A stretch of DNA of 64,000 bases from Roseiarcus sp963809245 (GTDB lineage Bacteria > Pseudomonadota > Alphaproteobacteria > Rhizobiales > Beijerinckiaceae): contig CAWEIU010000009.1 in NCBI GenBank assembly GCA_963809245.1, positions 434,001-498,000 of the forward strand. Reading direction: 5' to 3'. Below, piece after piece: positions 7,940-17,040 of this stretch. Position numbers and translations under genes: made by a program. Within the stretch, counting starts at the first letter, position 1, and every line of letters starts with the position of its first letter. The notes under the pieces were generated by a model. The model made no database searches, was not told the origin of the DNA, and worked only from the letters and a program-made list of their open reading frames with translations.

Positions 7940-9076
7940 ATGTTCTCCCTCTCCGAAGATCACATCGCTGTCCGCGACATGGCGCGCGCGTTCGCGGACG
8001 AGCGCATCGCGCCCAGCGCGCTCGCCTGGGACGAGGCGAAGCATTTTCCCGTCGACGTGCTGCGCGAGGCCGCCGCGCTCGGCATGGCGACGATCTATGT
8101 CGGGGAGGAGTACGGCGGCTCGGGTATGACGCGGCTCGACGCGGCGCTGATTTTCGAGGCGCTCGCGACGGGATGCCCCGCCGTCGCCGCCTATCTTTCG
8201 ATTCACAACATGGTCGCGTGGGTGATCGACCGGTTCGGGTCGAAGGCGCTGCGGGCGCATTACCTGCCGAAGCTCGCTTCGATGGAGCTCCTGTCGAGCT
8301 ATTGCCTCAGCGAGCCCGGCGCGGGCTCGGATGCGGCGGCGCTTACGACGCGGGCGCGGCGCGAGGGCGATCATTTCGTGCTGGACGGCGTCAAGCAGTT
8401 CATTTCGGGCGCCGGCGCCACCGATCTCTATCTCGTCATGGCGCGCACCGGCGATTCGAGCGCCGCCGGCGTCTCGGCCTTTCTGGTGGAGAAGGGGACG
8501 CCGGGCCTCTCCTTCGGCGCCAACGAGCGCAAGATGGGTTGGAACGCGCAGCCGACCCGCCAGGTGATCCTCGAGGGCGTGCGGATTTCCGCCGACGCTA
8601 TGGTCGGCAAGGAAGGCGAAGGTTTCAAGATCGCCATGGCGGGGCTCGACGGCGGCCGGCTCAACATCGGCGCGTGTTCGCTCGGCGGCGGCGAGGCGGC
8701 GCTCGCCAAAGCGCTCGCCTATATGAACGAGCGCAAGGCGTTCGGGCGGCGCATCGCCGACTTCCAGGTCCTCCAATTCCGCGTCGCCGACATTGCAACC
8801 TCGCTCGAGACGGCGCGCACGATGCTGTGGCGCGCCGCGAGTGCGCTCGACGCGCGCGCGCCGGACGCGACGCGCCTCTGCGCCATGGCCAAGCGCGTCG
8901 CAACCGACGCCGGCTTCGAGGCGGCCAACGACGCGCTGCAACTGTTCGGCGGCTACGGCTATCTCGCGGAATACGGCGTCGAGAAGATCGTGCGCGACCT
9001 GCGCGTGCACCAGATCCTCGAAGGCACCAACGAAATCATGCGCGTCATTATCGCGCGGGATCTGCTGCAAGCCTGA
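7940..9076 (+). CDS. Acyl-CoA dehydrogenase, probable isobutyryl-CoA dehydrogenase
   Basis: A 378-residue FAD-dependent acyl-CoA dehydrogenase. It has the N-terminal helical domain, the FAD/substrate signature 'YCLSEPGAGSDAAALTT', a beta domain with 'GVKQFISGAGATDLY', and the C-terminal helical domain with 'LQLFGGYGYLAEYGVEKIVRDLRV' and 'ILEGTNEIMRVI'. Placement between mmsA and mmsB, the last and penultimate valine-specific steps, argues for isobutyryl-CoA as substrate. Specificity cannot be read directly from the sequence. The gap to the mmsB homologue is 17 bases, consistent with co-transcription. Confidence 0.85.
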   Translation: MFSLSEDHIAVRDMARAFADERIAPSALAWDEAKHFPVDVLREAAALGMATIYVGEEYGGSGMTRLDAALIFEALATGCPAVAAYLSIHNMVAWVIDRFGSKALRAHYLPKLASMELLSSYCLSEPGAGSDAAALTTRARREGDHFVLDGVKQFISGAGATDLYLVMARTGDSSAAGVSAFLVEKGTPGLSFGANERKMGWNAQPTRQVILEGVRISADAMVGKEGEGFKIAMAGLDGGRLNIGACSLGGGEAALAKALAYMNERKAFGRRIADFQVLQFRVADIATSLETARTMLWRAASALDARAPDATRLCAMAKRVATDAGFEAANDALQLFGGYGYLAEYGVEKIVRDLRVHQILEGTNEIMRVIIARDLLQA

Positions 9077-9093
9077 GACGGGAGTTTTGAAGA

Positions 9094-9990
9094 ATGACAA
9101 AGATCGCATTCATCGGCTTGGGCAACATGGGCGCGCCGATGGCGGCCAATCTCGTCAAGGCCGGCCATGCCGTTGCGGGCTACGATCTCGTCGAAGCGCA
9201 GCGCGCCGCCGCCGCCACGGCGGGAGTCGCCATCGCCGCGAGCGCAACGGCGGCGGTCGAGGGGGCCGAAGCCGTCATCACCATGCTGCCGGCCGGCCGC
9301 CATGTGCTTGCCTGCTGGGCCGACATTCTGCCGACAGTGGCGCCCGGCGCCCTGGTTGTCGATTGCTCGACGATCGACGTCGCCAGCGCTCGCCAGGCCC
9401 ATGAGGCGGGGGCTCGTGCAGGCGTGGCGACGCTTGATGCGCCTGTCTCGGGCGGCGTCGGCGGCGCTAGCTCGGGCACGCTCACTTTCATGGCCGGCGG
9501 CGCGGATGAAGTCTTCGCAAGGGCCAAGCCGCTGCTCGAGGCGATGGGCAAGCGGATTGTCCATTGCGGCGGCGCCGGCTCCGGACAGGCCGCCAAAATC
9601 TGCAACAACATGATCCTCGGCGTGACCATGATCGCGACCTGCGAGGCCTTCGTGCTGGCCGAGAAGCTCGGCCTCTCGGCCCAGGCGCTCTATGACGTCG
9701 CCTCGACCTCTTCAGGCCAGTCCTGGTCGCTCACCAGCTACTGCCCGGTCCCAGGACCGGCGCCGACGTCGCCGGCCAATCGCGACTACAAACCCGGCTT
9801 TGCGGCGGCGCTGATGCTCAAGGACTTGCGACTTTCGCAGGAGGCCGCGGCGGCGGCGGGCGCGGCGACGCCCCTCGGCGCTGAGGCCGCCCAGCTCTAT
9901 CAATTGTTCGCTTCGGCGGGCGGTTCGGGCGATGATTTTTCCGGCATCATCAAGTTCTTACGCGGCCTGTCCGACCGGAAACCTGAATAA
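9094..9990 (+). CDS. mmsB: 3-hydroxyisobutyrate dehydrogenase
   Basis: A 298-residue beta-hydroxyacid dehydrogenase that oxidises 3-hydroxyisobutyrate to methylmalonate semialdehyde with NAD+. The N-terminal Rossmann motif is 'IAFIGLGNMGAPMAANL'. The substrate-binding signature is 'DAPVSGGVGGASSGTLTFMAGG', and the catalytic lysine sits in 'GSGQAAKICNNM'. The C-terminal 'DYKPGFAAALMLKDL' is typical of 3-hydroxyisobutyrate dehydrogenases rather than tartronate-semialdehyde reductases. The ribosome site 'gacgggag' precedes the ATG. Enoyl-CoA hydratase and 3-hydroxyisobutyryl-CoA hydrolase, needed for the full pathway, are not in this window. Confidence 0.92.
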   Translation: MTKIAFIGLGNMGAPMAANLVKAGHAVAGYDLVEAQRAAAATAGVAIAASATAAVEGAEAVITMLPAGRHVLACWADILPTVAPGALVVDCSTIDVASARQAHEAGARAGVATLDAPVSGGVGGASSGTLTFMAGGADEVFARAKPLLEAMGKRIVHCGGAGSGQAAKICNNMILGVTMIATCEAFVLAEKLGLSAQALYDVASTSSGQSWSLTSYCPVPGPAPTSPANRDYKPGFAAALMLKDLRLSQEAAAAAGAATPLGAEAAQLYQLFASAGGSGDDFSGIIKFLRGLSDRKPE

Positions 9991-10141
9991 ATATTCATAT
10001 AAGTACGGGCAGCGCGCGATATTTTTGCCGAGCGCCGCCGCATTGCCGCGTTTTCGACCCACCAGCGCCGACTTACCAAGGGAAAATCTCTTTGGACTCA
10101 GCGCCGTTCGAGGCGCTCAATGGTGAACCGGGAGGTGTGCC

Positions 10142-10516
10142 ATGAACGTATCCCTGAAGAAGACGGCAATCGCCATGACGGCGCTCACCCTTGGCCTCGG
10201 CGCTGTCGCGGCGACGACGCCCGCTGAGGCGGGCGGCTGGGGCTGGCACGGCGGCGGCGGTTGGGGATGGGGCCCGGCGGTCGGGCTTGGCATTCTCGGC
10301 GGCGTCGCCGCAGGCGCAGTGATCGCGTCGCAATCCCCCTACTACTACGGTGGCTACGGCTACGGCCCCGGGCCCTACGATGGTCCTTATCCGGCCCCTG
10401 GTGCTTATGCGGCCGCGGGTCCCTATGCGGCCGCGCCCGACGGGTGCGCCGCCTATCGGCCCGTCTATGATGCTTATGGCCGCTATATGGGCCGCAGGCT
10501 GGTCGACGTCTGCTGA
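10142..10516 (+). CDS. Secreted Gly/Tyr-rich small protein of unknown function
   Basis: A 124-residue protein with an evident Sec signal peptide ('MNVSLKKTAIAMTALTLGLG...ATTPAEAG', cleavage near residue 30). The mature region is very rich in Gly, Trp, Tyr and Pro ('WGWHGGGGWGWGP', 'YYYGGYGYGPGPY'). A hydrophobic Gly/Ala segment (~46-62) could be a membrane or aggregation stretch. The C-terminal 'CAAYRPVYDAYGRYMGRR' ends with a second Cys that could form a disulfide. Similar small proteins are common in Rhizobiales without an assigned role. Good ribosome site ('gggaggtgtgcc') and a strong terminator downstream, so it is probably monocistronic and well expressed. Confidence 0.8.
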   Translation: MNVSLKKTAIAMTALTLGLGAVAATTPAEAGGWGWHGGGGWGWGPAVGLGILGGVAAGAVIASQSPYYYGGYGYGPGPYDGPYPAPGAYAAAGPYAAAPDGCAAYRPVYDAYGRYMGRRLVDVC

Positions 10517-10582
10517 GCAGCGGCGATCAGCCGGTCAGGGCTGTACGTCGGCGCGCTCTCCTCCTCCCTGGCGCCGACGGCG

Positions 10583-10632
10583 GGCCCCGCTTTCCCGAGG
10601 CCACCGGCCCCACGAAAGCGGGGCCTTTTTTT
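10583..10632 (+). terminator. Rho-independent terminator
   Basis: A perfect 12-bp stem (10583-10594 with 10614-10625, ggccccgctttc / gaaagcggggcc) around a 19-base loop is followed directly by seven T residues. It lies 66 bases after the secreted-protein stop and before the convergent ABC1-kinase gene. There is no T-run on the opposite strand, so it serves the plus-strand transcript. Confidence 0.88.
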
Positions 10633-10649
10633 GTTCGGGCGCGACGAAA

Positions 10650-12014
10650 TCACAGCAGGCGAGCTTCGCGAAGCGCCTCGGTCTGGCGCGCCTCCAGCGC
10701 CGCGAGCTCGAAGCCGGCGATCGCCTCCTCGAACAGGCGGTGGAAGTTCATCTCCGCGCCGAGCCGCAGGAACGCGCCGCCGAGACCGATCGCCGCGCGG
10801 TCCATGAAGACGAATTCGCGCGGCACCTTGAGGCCGCCGCCCTGCGCCTTGAGCGCCTGCATCACTCTGAACACTTCCCGGCGGCCATAGTCGCCCGGCT
10901 TTACGCCGTCGGCGATCGTACGCACCCGGTCCTCGATCAGCGGCCCATAGATGAAGCGGGCCCAGATCGTGAGCGCTGCGATGGTCGCACGCGAGAGATC
11001 GCGAAAGCCCCAAATTTCGTAGGCGTGGACGATGCCCGCCTCGTCGTTCGTCTTCAGCGACTGGTAAAGCTCGACGACGCCGCCGACGAATTGGGCGGGA
11101 AAGATGCGCACGCAGCCGTAATCGTAGAGGTTGACCGCCTCCACGGTTTGCCCCTCGCCATCGCCGGTCGCGACCACCGAATAATTGCCGAGGTGGGGGT
11201 CGCCGTGAATGACGCCGTAGCGCGAGAAGGGCCGCCACCAGGCTTCGAACAGCGCGAGGGCGATGCGGTTGCGCGCCTCCTGGCTCGCCCGCTCGAATTT
11301 CATCAGCGAGTCCCCCTCCAGCCATTCGAGCGTCAGCAGCCGCCGCGTCGAGAGCTCGCTGTAGACCTCGGGCACGCGCACCAGCGGACGGTCGGCGAGC
11401 ATCAGCTTGTAGAGCCGCGCGAGCTTGGCTTCGCGTGCGTAGTCGAGCTCTTCGCGGATGCGCGCGCCGATCTCGCGGGCAATCTCACGGGTGTCGATCG
11501 CCGGCCCCATGCGACGATGAATCGAGAAGATCAGATCGAGCTGCGCAAGATCGACTTCCACCGCCGAGGCCATGTCGGGATATTGCAGCTTGCAGGCGAG
11601 CGGCGCGCCAACGAGGCTGACGGCGCGATGCACTTGGCCGAGCGAGGCGGCCGCGGCGGGCGCGAGATCGAATTCGGAAAATCGCGCCCGCCAATCCGGG
11701 CCGAGTTCGGCCTGCATACGCCGGCGCACGAAGGCCGCGCCCATCGGCGGCGCCTGCGATTGCAGGCTGATCAATTCGTTCGCATAATCGGCGGGCAGCG
11801 CTTCGGGAATGGTCGCCAGCATCTGCGCGACCTTCATCATCGGCCCTTTGAGCGTCCCCAGCGCCTCGGTGAGCGCGCGCGCGTCGCTGACGCGCTCGCC
11901 GCCGATCAATCGCCGCGCGCCGACCCGCGCCGCGAGCGCCCCCGCGTTGACGCCGAGATTGGCGTAGCGCCGCGCCCGGGCGGAGAACCGATTGGCTTCG
12001 TCGTCGTGGTCCAT
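10650..12014 (-). CDS. ABC1/AarF (UbiB-like) atypical kinase family protein
   Basis: A 454-residue member of the UbiB/ADCK/ABC1 family, atypical kinase-like ATPases linked to ubiquinone and lipid metabolism. Visible features are the N-terminal 'LGTLKGPMMKVAQMLA' (variant KxGQ region), 'AAAASLGQVHRAV' (the Ala/Gly-rich nucleotide loop), the lysine in 'LACKLQYPD', the catalytic-loop block 'GVIHGDPHLGNYSV', and 'NLYDYGCVR' in the DFG position. Length fits the family. It could be a ubiquinone-biosynthesis accessory protein or a stress-related ABC1 paralogue; nothing in the context decides this. Confidence 0.87.
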   Translation of the reverse strand: MDHDDEANRFSARARRYANLGVNAGALAARVGARRLIGGERVSDARALTEALGTLKGPMMKVAQMLATIPEALPADYANELISLQSQAPPMGAAFVRRRMQAELGPDWRARFSEFDLAPAAAASLGQVHRAVSLVGAPLACKLQYPDMASAVEVDLAQLDLIFSIHRRMGPAIDTREIAREIGARIREELDYAREAKLARLYKLMLADRPLVRVPEVYSELSTRRLLTLEWLEGDSLMKFERASQEARNRIALALFEAWWRPFSRYGVIHGDPHLGNYSVVATGDGEGQTVEAVNLYDYGCVRIFPAQFVGGVVELYQSLKTNDEAGIVHAYEIWGFRDLSRATIAALTIWARFIYGPLIEDRVRTIADGVKPGDYGRREVFRVMQALKAQGGGLKVPREFVFMDRAAIGLGGAFLRLGAEMNFHRLFEEAIAGFELAALEARQTEALREARLL

Positions 12015-12056
12015 GGCGACCTTTCTAAGCGATCGGGCCGGGCGCGGGTGAGGAAA

Positions 12057-13409
12057 CTAGCTCCCGTCGCCCGCCCGCCGTTTGAACCCCTCGAGAATTT
12101 GCCGCGCCATCAGCGCGTAGTCGCCGTCGAAATGGTGCGAGCCCTGCTTCTCGATCACTTCGGCGCCGAGGCTCGCCATTTGGGGGCAGGAGGAGCCCGT
12201 GTCTTCGACACCGTAGAAGCACTGGATCAGCCGCCCGGCGATCGGCTTGAGCGCCGGAGCGAGCGGCGTCGCCTCGGCGCTTGGCCCTGCGCCGAGCCAG
12301 CCGACGACGCGGATCTCCCAATCTGCGGCCTGTCCGGCGCTGAGCAGCGACAGCATCGCGATGTGGCGCTTCAGCCCCGGCCGCAGCCGATCGTAGAGAA
12401 ACGGCAGCACGTCCGCGCCGAAGGAGAAGCCGATCAGCGCGATCTTGCTCGCTCGCCATTTGGCGCTATAGGTGCTGATCACGGCGGCGAGGTCGGCGGC
12501 GGTCTCTTCCGGCGTCTTCTTGCGCCAGAAGTAGCGCACGCTGTCCCAGCCGATGACGTTGACGCCGAGCGACTGCAAATTCTCGCCGATCGTCTTGTCG
12601 ATGTCGCGCCAGCCGCCGTCGCCGGAGAGGAACACGGCCATCAGTCGCGACGGCGAGGCGGCGGGCAGTTCGATCAACGGCAGATTGGCGACATTGTCGA
12701 AGTCGTCGGGGACGAGATGCGGCGCGACGATCGCGGCCAGCGCCGACGGCCGCGGGAACGTGTCGATCGCGCGCACGTCGATTTGCGGCGCCACCGTCAC
12801 GAGGGATTCGAAATGGGCGCGCGCCGCCGAGGTAATGTCAGGCGTCAGCGCCACCGTCCAGAATTCTTTGAGGATCGGCAGGCGGAAGGTTAGACGTTCG
12901 CCAGCGTCGTCGCGGGTGACGACGCGCGGGCAGAAGCCGTGGCTCGTCTCGAGGACGCTCCACGGATCGACCGAGACGGCGCCGCCGAGCGTCGCGCCGG
13001 GCGCTTGCGCAAGAATCGCGCCGGCGAGGGCGCCGCCTTCGCCGACGCCGACGAGCAGGGGATAGAAATATTCCGCGCCCGCATGCTCGCGTTGGAGGCG
13101 CCGGCTCAAGCCTTCGGTGTCTCCGACCAGTTGGTCGCAATCGGCAGGGACGGAGGCGACGCGAGCAAGATAGGCGTCGGTGTCGACGCCGACCGCCAGC
13201 GCGCCGGCGCCGGCCAGTGCGTCGAGACGCGCCTGATCGTCGGCCTTCCAGCCGCCGGCGTCGGAATACAGCACGACATAGCCGCGCGGAGTTCCCTTAG
13301 GGAGCGCCAGCCGCACGTCGCCATAGCGTCCGGCCTCGAGCGCGAAGGCCGGCGCGAGCGCGAACAGCCAGACGAAGATGGCGAGGAGCAGGGGCGCCGG
13401 CTTTGTCAT
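12057..13409 (-). CDS. acvB: AcvB/VirJ family protein, probable lysyl-phosphatidylglycerol hydrolase
   Basis: A ~450-residue periplasmic alpha/beta-hydrolase of the AcvB/VirJ family. Two lobes are visible: an N-terminal one ('YVVLYSDAGGWKADD') and a C-terminal hydrolase core ('AVFLSGDGGWRDIDK', nucleophile elbow 'IGFSFGADVLPF', late His in 'GSHHFDGDY'). The signal peptide is 'MTKPAPLLLAIFVWLFALAP...AFA'. Agrobacterium AcvB hydrolyses lysyl-PG made by LpiA, and lpiA is the next gene upstream in the same orientation. The open frame continues to 13550, but those residues translate a palindromic intergenic repeat, so the ATG at 13409 is preferred. This start sits at the edge of the repeat and has a weak ribosome site, so the true start is uncertain. 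Confidence 0.85.
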   Translation of the reverse strand: MTKPAPLLLAIFVWLFALAPAFALEAGRYGDVRLALPKGTPRGYVVLYSDAGGWKADDQARLDALAGAGALAVGVDTDAYLARVASVPADCDQLVGDTEGLSRRLQREHAGAEYFYPLLVGVGEGGALAGAILAQAPGATLGGAVSVDPWSVLETSHGFCPRVVTRDDAGERLTFRLPILKEFWTVALTPDITSAARAHFESLVTVAPQIDVRAIDTFPRPSALAAIVAPHLVPDDFDNVANLPLIELPAASPSRLMAVFLSGDGGWRDIDKTIGENLQSLGVNVIGWDSVRYFWRKKTPEETAADLAAVISTYSAKWRASKIALIGFSFGADVLPFLYDRLRPGLKRHIAMLSLLSAGQAADWEIRVVGWLGAGPSAEATPLAPALKPIAGRLIQCFYGVEDTGSSCPQMASLGAEVIEKQGSHHFDGDYALMARQILEGFKRRAGDGS

Positions 13410-13505
13410 GCCCGCGAAAGCGGGCATCCAGCCGGGCAGGGGCGCAAGCCCTAGGATCGAAGCCCTCGCGGCGGCGGCCTGGGCCCCCGCTTTCGCGGGG
13501 GTGAC
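13405..13505. repeat. Palindromic intergenic repeat between lpiA and acvB
   Basis: The arms 'cccgcgaaagcgggcatcca' (13411-13430) and 'ctgggcccccgctttcgcgg' (13479-13498) pair across a short spacer. Each also contains a small internal hairpin (cccgc-gaaa-gcggg type). It fills almost the entire gap between the lpiA stop (13516) and the acvB start. When translated it yields the 'TPAKAGAQ...WMPAFAGMT' peptide often mis-annotated at protein ends in proteobacteria. Confidence 0.8.
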
Positions 13506-13515
13506 ATGGCCGGAG

Positions 13516-16161
13516 CTAGTCATAGTCCCGCTCCGCATTGGCCGATACAAAGCCGCCGCCGATCAGCGCGGCGGCGTCCGCCAAAGCGACATAGGGGCCG
13601 AGCGCGCCCGAGGCCGCGAAATAGCGCGGCTGCCATTCGGGATTGAACTTGCCCTTAAAAGTCCGCAGGCCTTTGAAGTTGTAGAAGCGGTCGCCGTGCT
13701 TCCAGATCAGCGCGCCGAGCTGGTGCCAGCGCGAGGAGAGCGGCGCTGGACGAATGCCGGCGAGCGGCGTGGCGCCGAGGCTCAGCGTCTCGAGGCCTTC
13801 CTCCTTCAGCGCGAGAATGAGCCGGGTGAAGAGGAACTCCATCGCCACAGGGCAAGCGGCGCCGGCGGAGCGCATCAGGCCAACCGTCGCCTCGCCGCCG
13901 GCGCGCGTCGCCATCACGCTGACAAAGGCGACAGGCTTTCCACGTTCTCTAAGGAGCCCGATGCGCTGGCGGGCGAGATAGCTGGGCTCGAAGGCCGCGA
14001 CCGAAAAGCCCTTTTCGTCGCCGCGGCGCGCGTCGAGCCATTGCGTGGAAATCTCGCCGAGTTCGTCGAGAAACAGTTCGACGCGCTCTGGGGCTAGCAG
14101 CTCGAATTCGAGCCCGTCGCGCTCGCCGCGTTTCAGCGCGTAGCGCAGATGCGCAGCCGCGCCGCCTTTCAGGCTGAAGGCGGGAAGCGCGATCACGGCG
14201 TCCTCGCCGAGCTTCATCACGCTGAGGCCGGCGTCGAGGTAATAAGGCAGGCTGTCCGGCCGCACCTGATAGAAGGCCGCGCGCCCGCCATGCGCCCGGG
14301 ACCAGCGGATGAACTGATCGATCAGGTCAGTCCATTCGTCGCGCGGCCCGACAGGGTCGAACAAGGCGATCCAGCTTCGCCCGCGCTTGCCGAACATTAA
14401 GAAGCTGCGCCCGGAAGCGGAAAACATCAGGCTCTTATCGCCCATGAAGGCGAGCATCGCGTCGCCGCGGGTGTGCCGGTCGAGGATCGCTTGCGCCTGG
14501 GCGAGTTCCGTGGCGCCGGGCTTCGGCGCGAGGCCTTTGGGCGCCCGCAGCAATTCGCGCAGGCCGAAGCCGACCGCGAGCACCGAGGCGCCGAGCAGGG
14601 CGCGCAAGGCGCGCGGCGCCTGGGCGTCGAATTCGAAGCTCCAGAGACCATGCCGGGCGGAGTTGGGATCGTGAAAGGCGAGCCAGAGAATGCCGAACGC
14701 GGCGGCGATAATGGCGCCGACCGCGACGAACCACCCCCAGGTGAAGGGTTGGTCGAACATCGACGTCGGGCGATGGAACTGCTGGCGCGTGGCCAGCAAC
14801 ATGCTCGCGAACAGCAGCAGGAAAGCCGCCTCGCCGAACGCCAGCCCCTTGAGCAGCGAGAAGACCAGGCTCGCGACGCAGAGGGCGAGCGCGAGCTTCC
14901 AGGCGCCGTCGCGTCGGTCGAGCAATCCGCGCGTGACGAACAGGAAGACGACGCCGATCAGGCTGCCGAAGAAATGCGACATCTCCACCACCCAGAGCGG
15001 TACGTGGAGTGAGAGGTCGGCGAGCCGGGAGTTGAAGGTCGGCGTCGCGCCGGAGACCAGCAACATGATCCCGGTCGCGAAGGCCATGACGCTCATGAAG
15101 GTCGGCGAGAGCCGGGCGGCCGCGCGCGCCAGGCGCTCGTCGCGGCTGACCCGTTCGCCGCCGACCGCGACCGCCACCTCGAAGGCGGAGAAGGCCGCCG
15201 CGGAAAGCACGAGCGGCAGCACGTAATAGATGAAGCGATAGGCGATCAGCGCCGCCGCGACGCTCTCCTCGGAGGCGTGGCCGCGGAAGGCCCACAGCAC
15301 GATCGCCTCGAAAATGCCGGCGCCGGCGGGAATGTGGGTGATGGCGGCGAGCGCCGTGGCCGCCGAGAAGATCGCCGCGAAGGTGACGAAATTGATAGGC
15401 GTCGAAGGCAGCAGCGACCACAACGCGAGGACGGCGCCGAGCAGCCGGATCGAGGTCAGCGCGAGCTGGGCCGCCAGCATTGGCCGGCCCGGCGCGGGGA
15501 TCGTGAGACTGCCGATGCGGATCGTCGCGGGCAAGCCGAAAGCCAGCACCCCGCCGACTGCCGCGAGGGCGGCGATCGAAACGCCCTCGATCAGCGCCGG
15601 CGGCCAGCCGAGCAGCGCGGCGGCCGGCCCAGCCTTCATGAGGCCGGCGAAGCCGCCGACGCCGGCGAGGCCGATCACGAAGCCGCCGGCGACAAAGGCG
15701 AGCAAGCGGGTGATATCGTCCGCCGACACGCCGACCGCGCCGTAGATCCGGTAGCGCACCGCGGCCGCCGTGAGGGCGCCGAAACCGACCGTATTGCCGA
15801 GCGCGCTGCCGCAGAAGCTGCCGATCAAGAGCGCGGGCGTCGTGACGCGGGCTCCGATATAGCGCAGCGCGCTGGCGTCACGCCCGACGAGCGCCGCGAA
15901 GCTCAGCGCGGTCCCGCCGAGCGCGCCGGCGACCGCCGAAAGGGGCAGGTGGCGCAGCGCATGGATCATCTCGCGATAGTCGAACTCGCGCACCGCATCG
16001 CTGAAGGCGACGATCAGCAGCCCGACCGAGAACAGAATCGCGAAGGACGCCAACAAGCGTTGCGCACGGGTCTGGGGGAAGTGCTTGGCCCCGCGTCCAA
16101 GTTCGAGCGCCGCCTCGCCGGGCTCGGCGCTTCGAGAGCGAAAAGAGACGGACGCAGTCAC
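13516..16161 (-). CDS. lpiA: Bifunctional lysylphosphatidylglycerol flippase/synthetase (MprF/LpiA)
   Basis: About 881 residues. The N-terminal two-thirds is a polytopic membrane flippase domain with at least twelve hydrophobic segments ('LLASFAILFSVGLLIVAFS' onward). The C-terminal ~310 residues form the cytosolic DUF2156 domain that transfers lysine from Lys-tRNA to phosphatidylglycerol ('ALFDPVGPRDEW', 'LKRGERDGLEFELL', 'VGLMRSAGAACPVAMEFLF', 'SLGATPLAGI'). In rhizobia and agrobacteria LpiA is acid-inducible and protects against cationic peptides. acvB follows on the same strand. The frame is open to 16506, but the region before 'VTASVSFRSRS' looks non-coding, so a GTG start at 16161 is proposed. 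Another GTG at 16176 is possible. Confidence 0.88.
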   Translation of the reverse strand: MTASVSFRSRSAEPGEAALELGRGAKHFPQTRAQRLLASFAILFSVGLLIVAFSDAVREFDYREMIHALRHLPLSAVAGALGGTALSFAALVGRDASALRYIGARVTTPALLIGSFCGSALGNTVGFGALTAAAVRYRIYGAVGVSADDITRLLAFVAGGFVIGLAGVGGFAGLMKAGPAAALLGWPPALIEGVSIAALAAVGGVLAFGLPATIRIGSLTIPAPGRPMLAAQLALTSIRLLGAVLALWSLLPSTPINFVTFAAIFSAATALAAITHIPAGAGIFEAIVLWAFRGHASEESVAAALIAYRFIYYVLPLVLSAAAFSAFEVAVAVGGERVSRDERLARAAARLSPTFMSVMAFATGIMLLVSGATPTFNSRLADLSLHVPLWVVEMSHFFGSLIGVVFLFVTRGLLDRRDGAWKLALALCVASLVFSLLKGLAFGEAAFLLLFASMLLATRQQFHRPTSMFDQPFTWGWFVAVGAIIAAAFGILWLAFHDPNSARHGLWSFEFDAQAPRALRALLGASVLAVGFGLRELLRAPKGLAPKPGATELAQAQAILDRHTRGDAMLAFMGDKSLMFSASGRSFLMFGKRGRSWIALFDPVGPRDEWTDLIDQFIRWSRAHGGRAAFYQVRPDSLPYYLDAGLSVMKLGEDAVIALPAFSLKGGAAAHLRYALKRGERDGLEFELLAPERVELFLDELGEISTQWLDARRGDEKGFSVAAFEPSYLARQRIGLLRERGKPVAFVSVMATRAGGEATVGLMRSAGAACPVAMEFLFTRLILALKEEGLETLSLGATPLAGIRPAPLSSRWHQLGALIWKHGDRFYNFKGLRTFKGKFNPEWQPRYFAASGALGPYVALADAAALIGGGFVSANAERDYD

Positions 16162-16520
16162 GCGGCGGTTGTCCACTTCCTTCTGGATCGGCTGCCGACC
16201 GAGCGGGGCCACAAGCCGTGCCGTCCGCAAGCTGCCGGGCGACGGCCCGAACAGAATCGGGGGCCGTCTACCGCACTGGCCAGACCATGATGGCGAAACA
16301 TGGGCAAGGGGGCAAAGAATGACGGCCGACCCTTTGACATCGTAGACAACGAGGAACGCAACGCCCGGGGATTTGGTTTCGAAGAGAGACGGCGCTTTGG
16401 CGACAATCGCCGCCGGGCGGAGCCACCAGTCCGAATTCCGATTGATCTTCTCGCGCCGACGCAGAAATATTGGGGGCAAGCGGAGGGGAGACCGGATCGT
16501 CTCCATCGAGGGAGGACGTC
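16162..16520. promoter_or_regulatory. Divergent intergenic region, lpiA / thioesterase
   Basis: About 360 bases between the divergent lpiA and thioesterase genes. It has an open frame on the reverse strand that reads as low-quality peptide and is taken as untranslated leader. It must contain both promoters, but no convincing -35/-10 pair or operator was identified by eye. Confidence 0.4.
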
Positions 16521-17009
16521 ATGCATCGCAACGAGCCGTTGGCGGTCTACGAATCCGCCGTCGTGGCGGAATGGGTCGATTACAACGGCCACATGAACGA
16601 CGCGGCTTACGCGGTGGTGTTCAGCCGCTCGGTCGACGCGCTGATGGATCGCATCGGTCTCGACGCCGCCGCGCGCAAGGCGAGCGGCCACACGCTCTAC
16701 ACGATGCAGACGATGCTGCACTACTTCAAGGAAGCGCGCGAGGGTGACCCGCTGTTCGTCCTTTGTCGCCTGCTCGACCATGACGACAAACGCATCCGGG
16801 TCTGGCTCGAGATGAAGGCAGGCCACGAGGGGCCGCTTCTGGCCGCCAGCGAGCAACTGCTGCTTTCCATCGAGCAGCGCGCAGAGGGGACGCACGCGGC
16901 CCCATGGCGCGCCGAGACGAAAGCGGCGCTCGACGCGCTCGCCAAGGCGCACCGCGGCCTCCAAACGCCGCCGCAAGCGGGGCAGGGCGTCACAATGAAC
17001 AAGAAGTAA
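16521..17009 (+). CDS. Thioesterase (hotdog fold), betainyl-CoA/4-hydroxybenzoyl-CoA type
   Basis: A 162-residue hotdog-fold acyl-CoA thioesterase. The N-terminal 'AEWVDYNGHMNDAAYAVVFSRSVDALM' carries the Asp-x-Asn-Gly-His-x block typical of the 4-hydroxybenzoyl-CoA thioesterase group. It resembles betainyl-CoA thioesterase and the C-terminal domain of some L-carnitine dehydrogenases. A central 'HTLYTMQTMLHYFKEAREGDPLFV' follows. The ATG at 16521 has a strong ribosome site (ggaggacgtc). No carnitine or betaine genes lie nearby, so the substrate is not decided; the convergent acyl-CoA dehydrogenase may belong to the same metabolism. Confidence 0.78.
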   Translation: MHRNEPLAVYESAVVAEWVDYNGHMNDAAYAVVFSRSVDALMDRIGLDAAARKASGHTLYTMQTMLHYFKEAREGDPLFVLCRLLDHDDKRIRVWLEMKAGHEGPLLAASEQLLLSIEQRAEGTHAAPWRAETKAALDALAKAHRGLQTPPQAGQGVTMNKK

Positions 17010-17040
17010 GAGTATTCCCTGCGCCGGCCGAGCGGGAGCG

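Noticed and set aside
10350..12893. 847-codon plus-strand open frame
   Set aside because: Antisense shadow of the ABC1 kinase and AcvB genes; it starts in the secreted-protein gene and has no recognisable domain.
13410..13550. N-terminal extension of AcvB containing a TPAKAGAQ...WMPAFAGMT peptide
   Set aside because: This peptide is the translation of a dispersed palindromic repeat, not protein sequence.
16162..16506. 115-residue N-terminal extension of LpiA
   Set aside because: Not family-like and lies in the divergent promoter region; an internal GTG gives the normal length.
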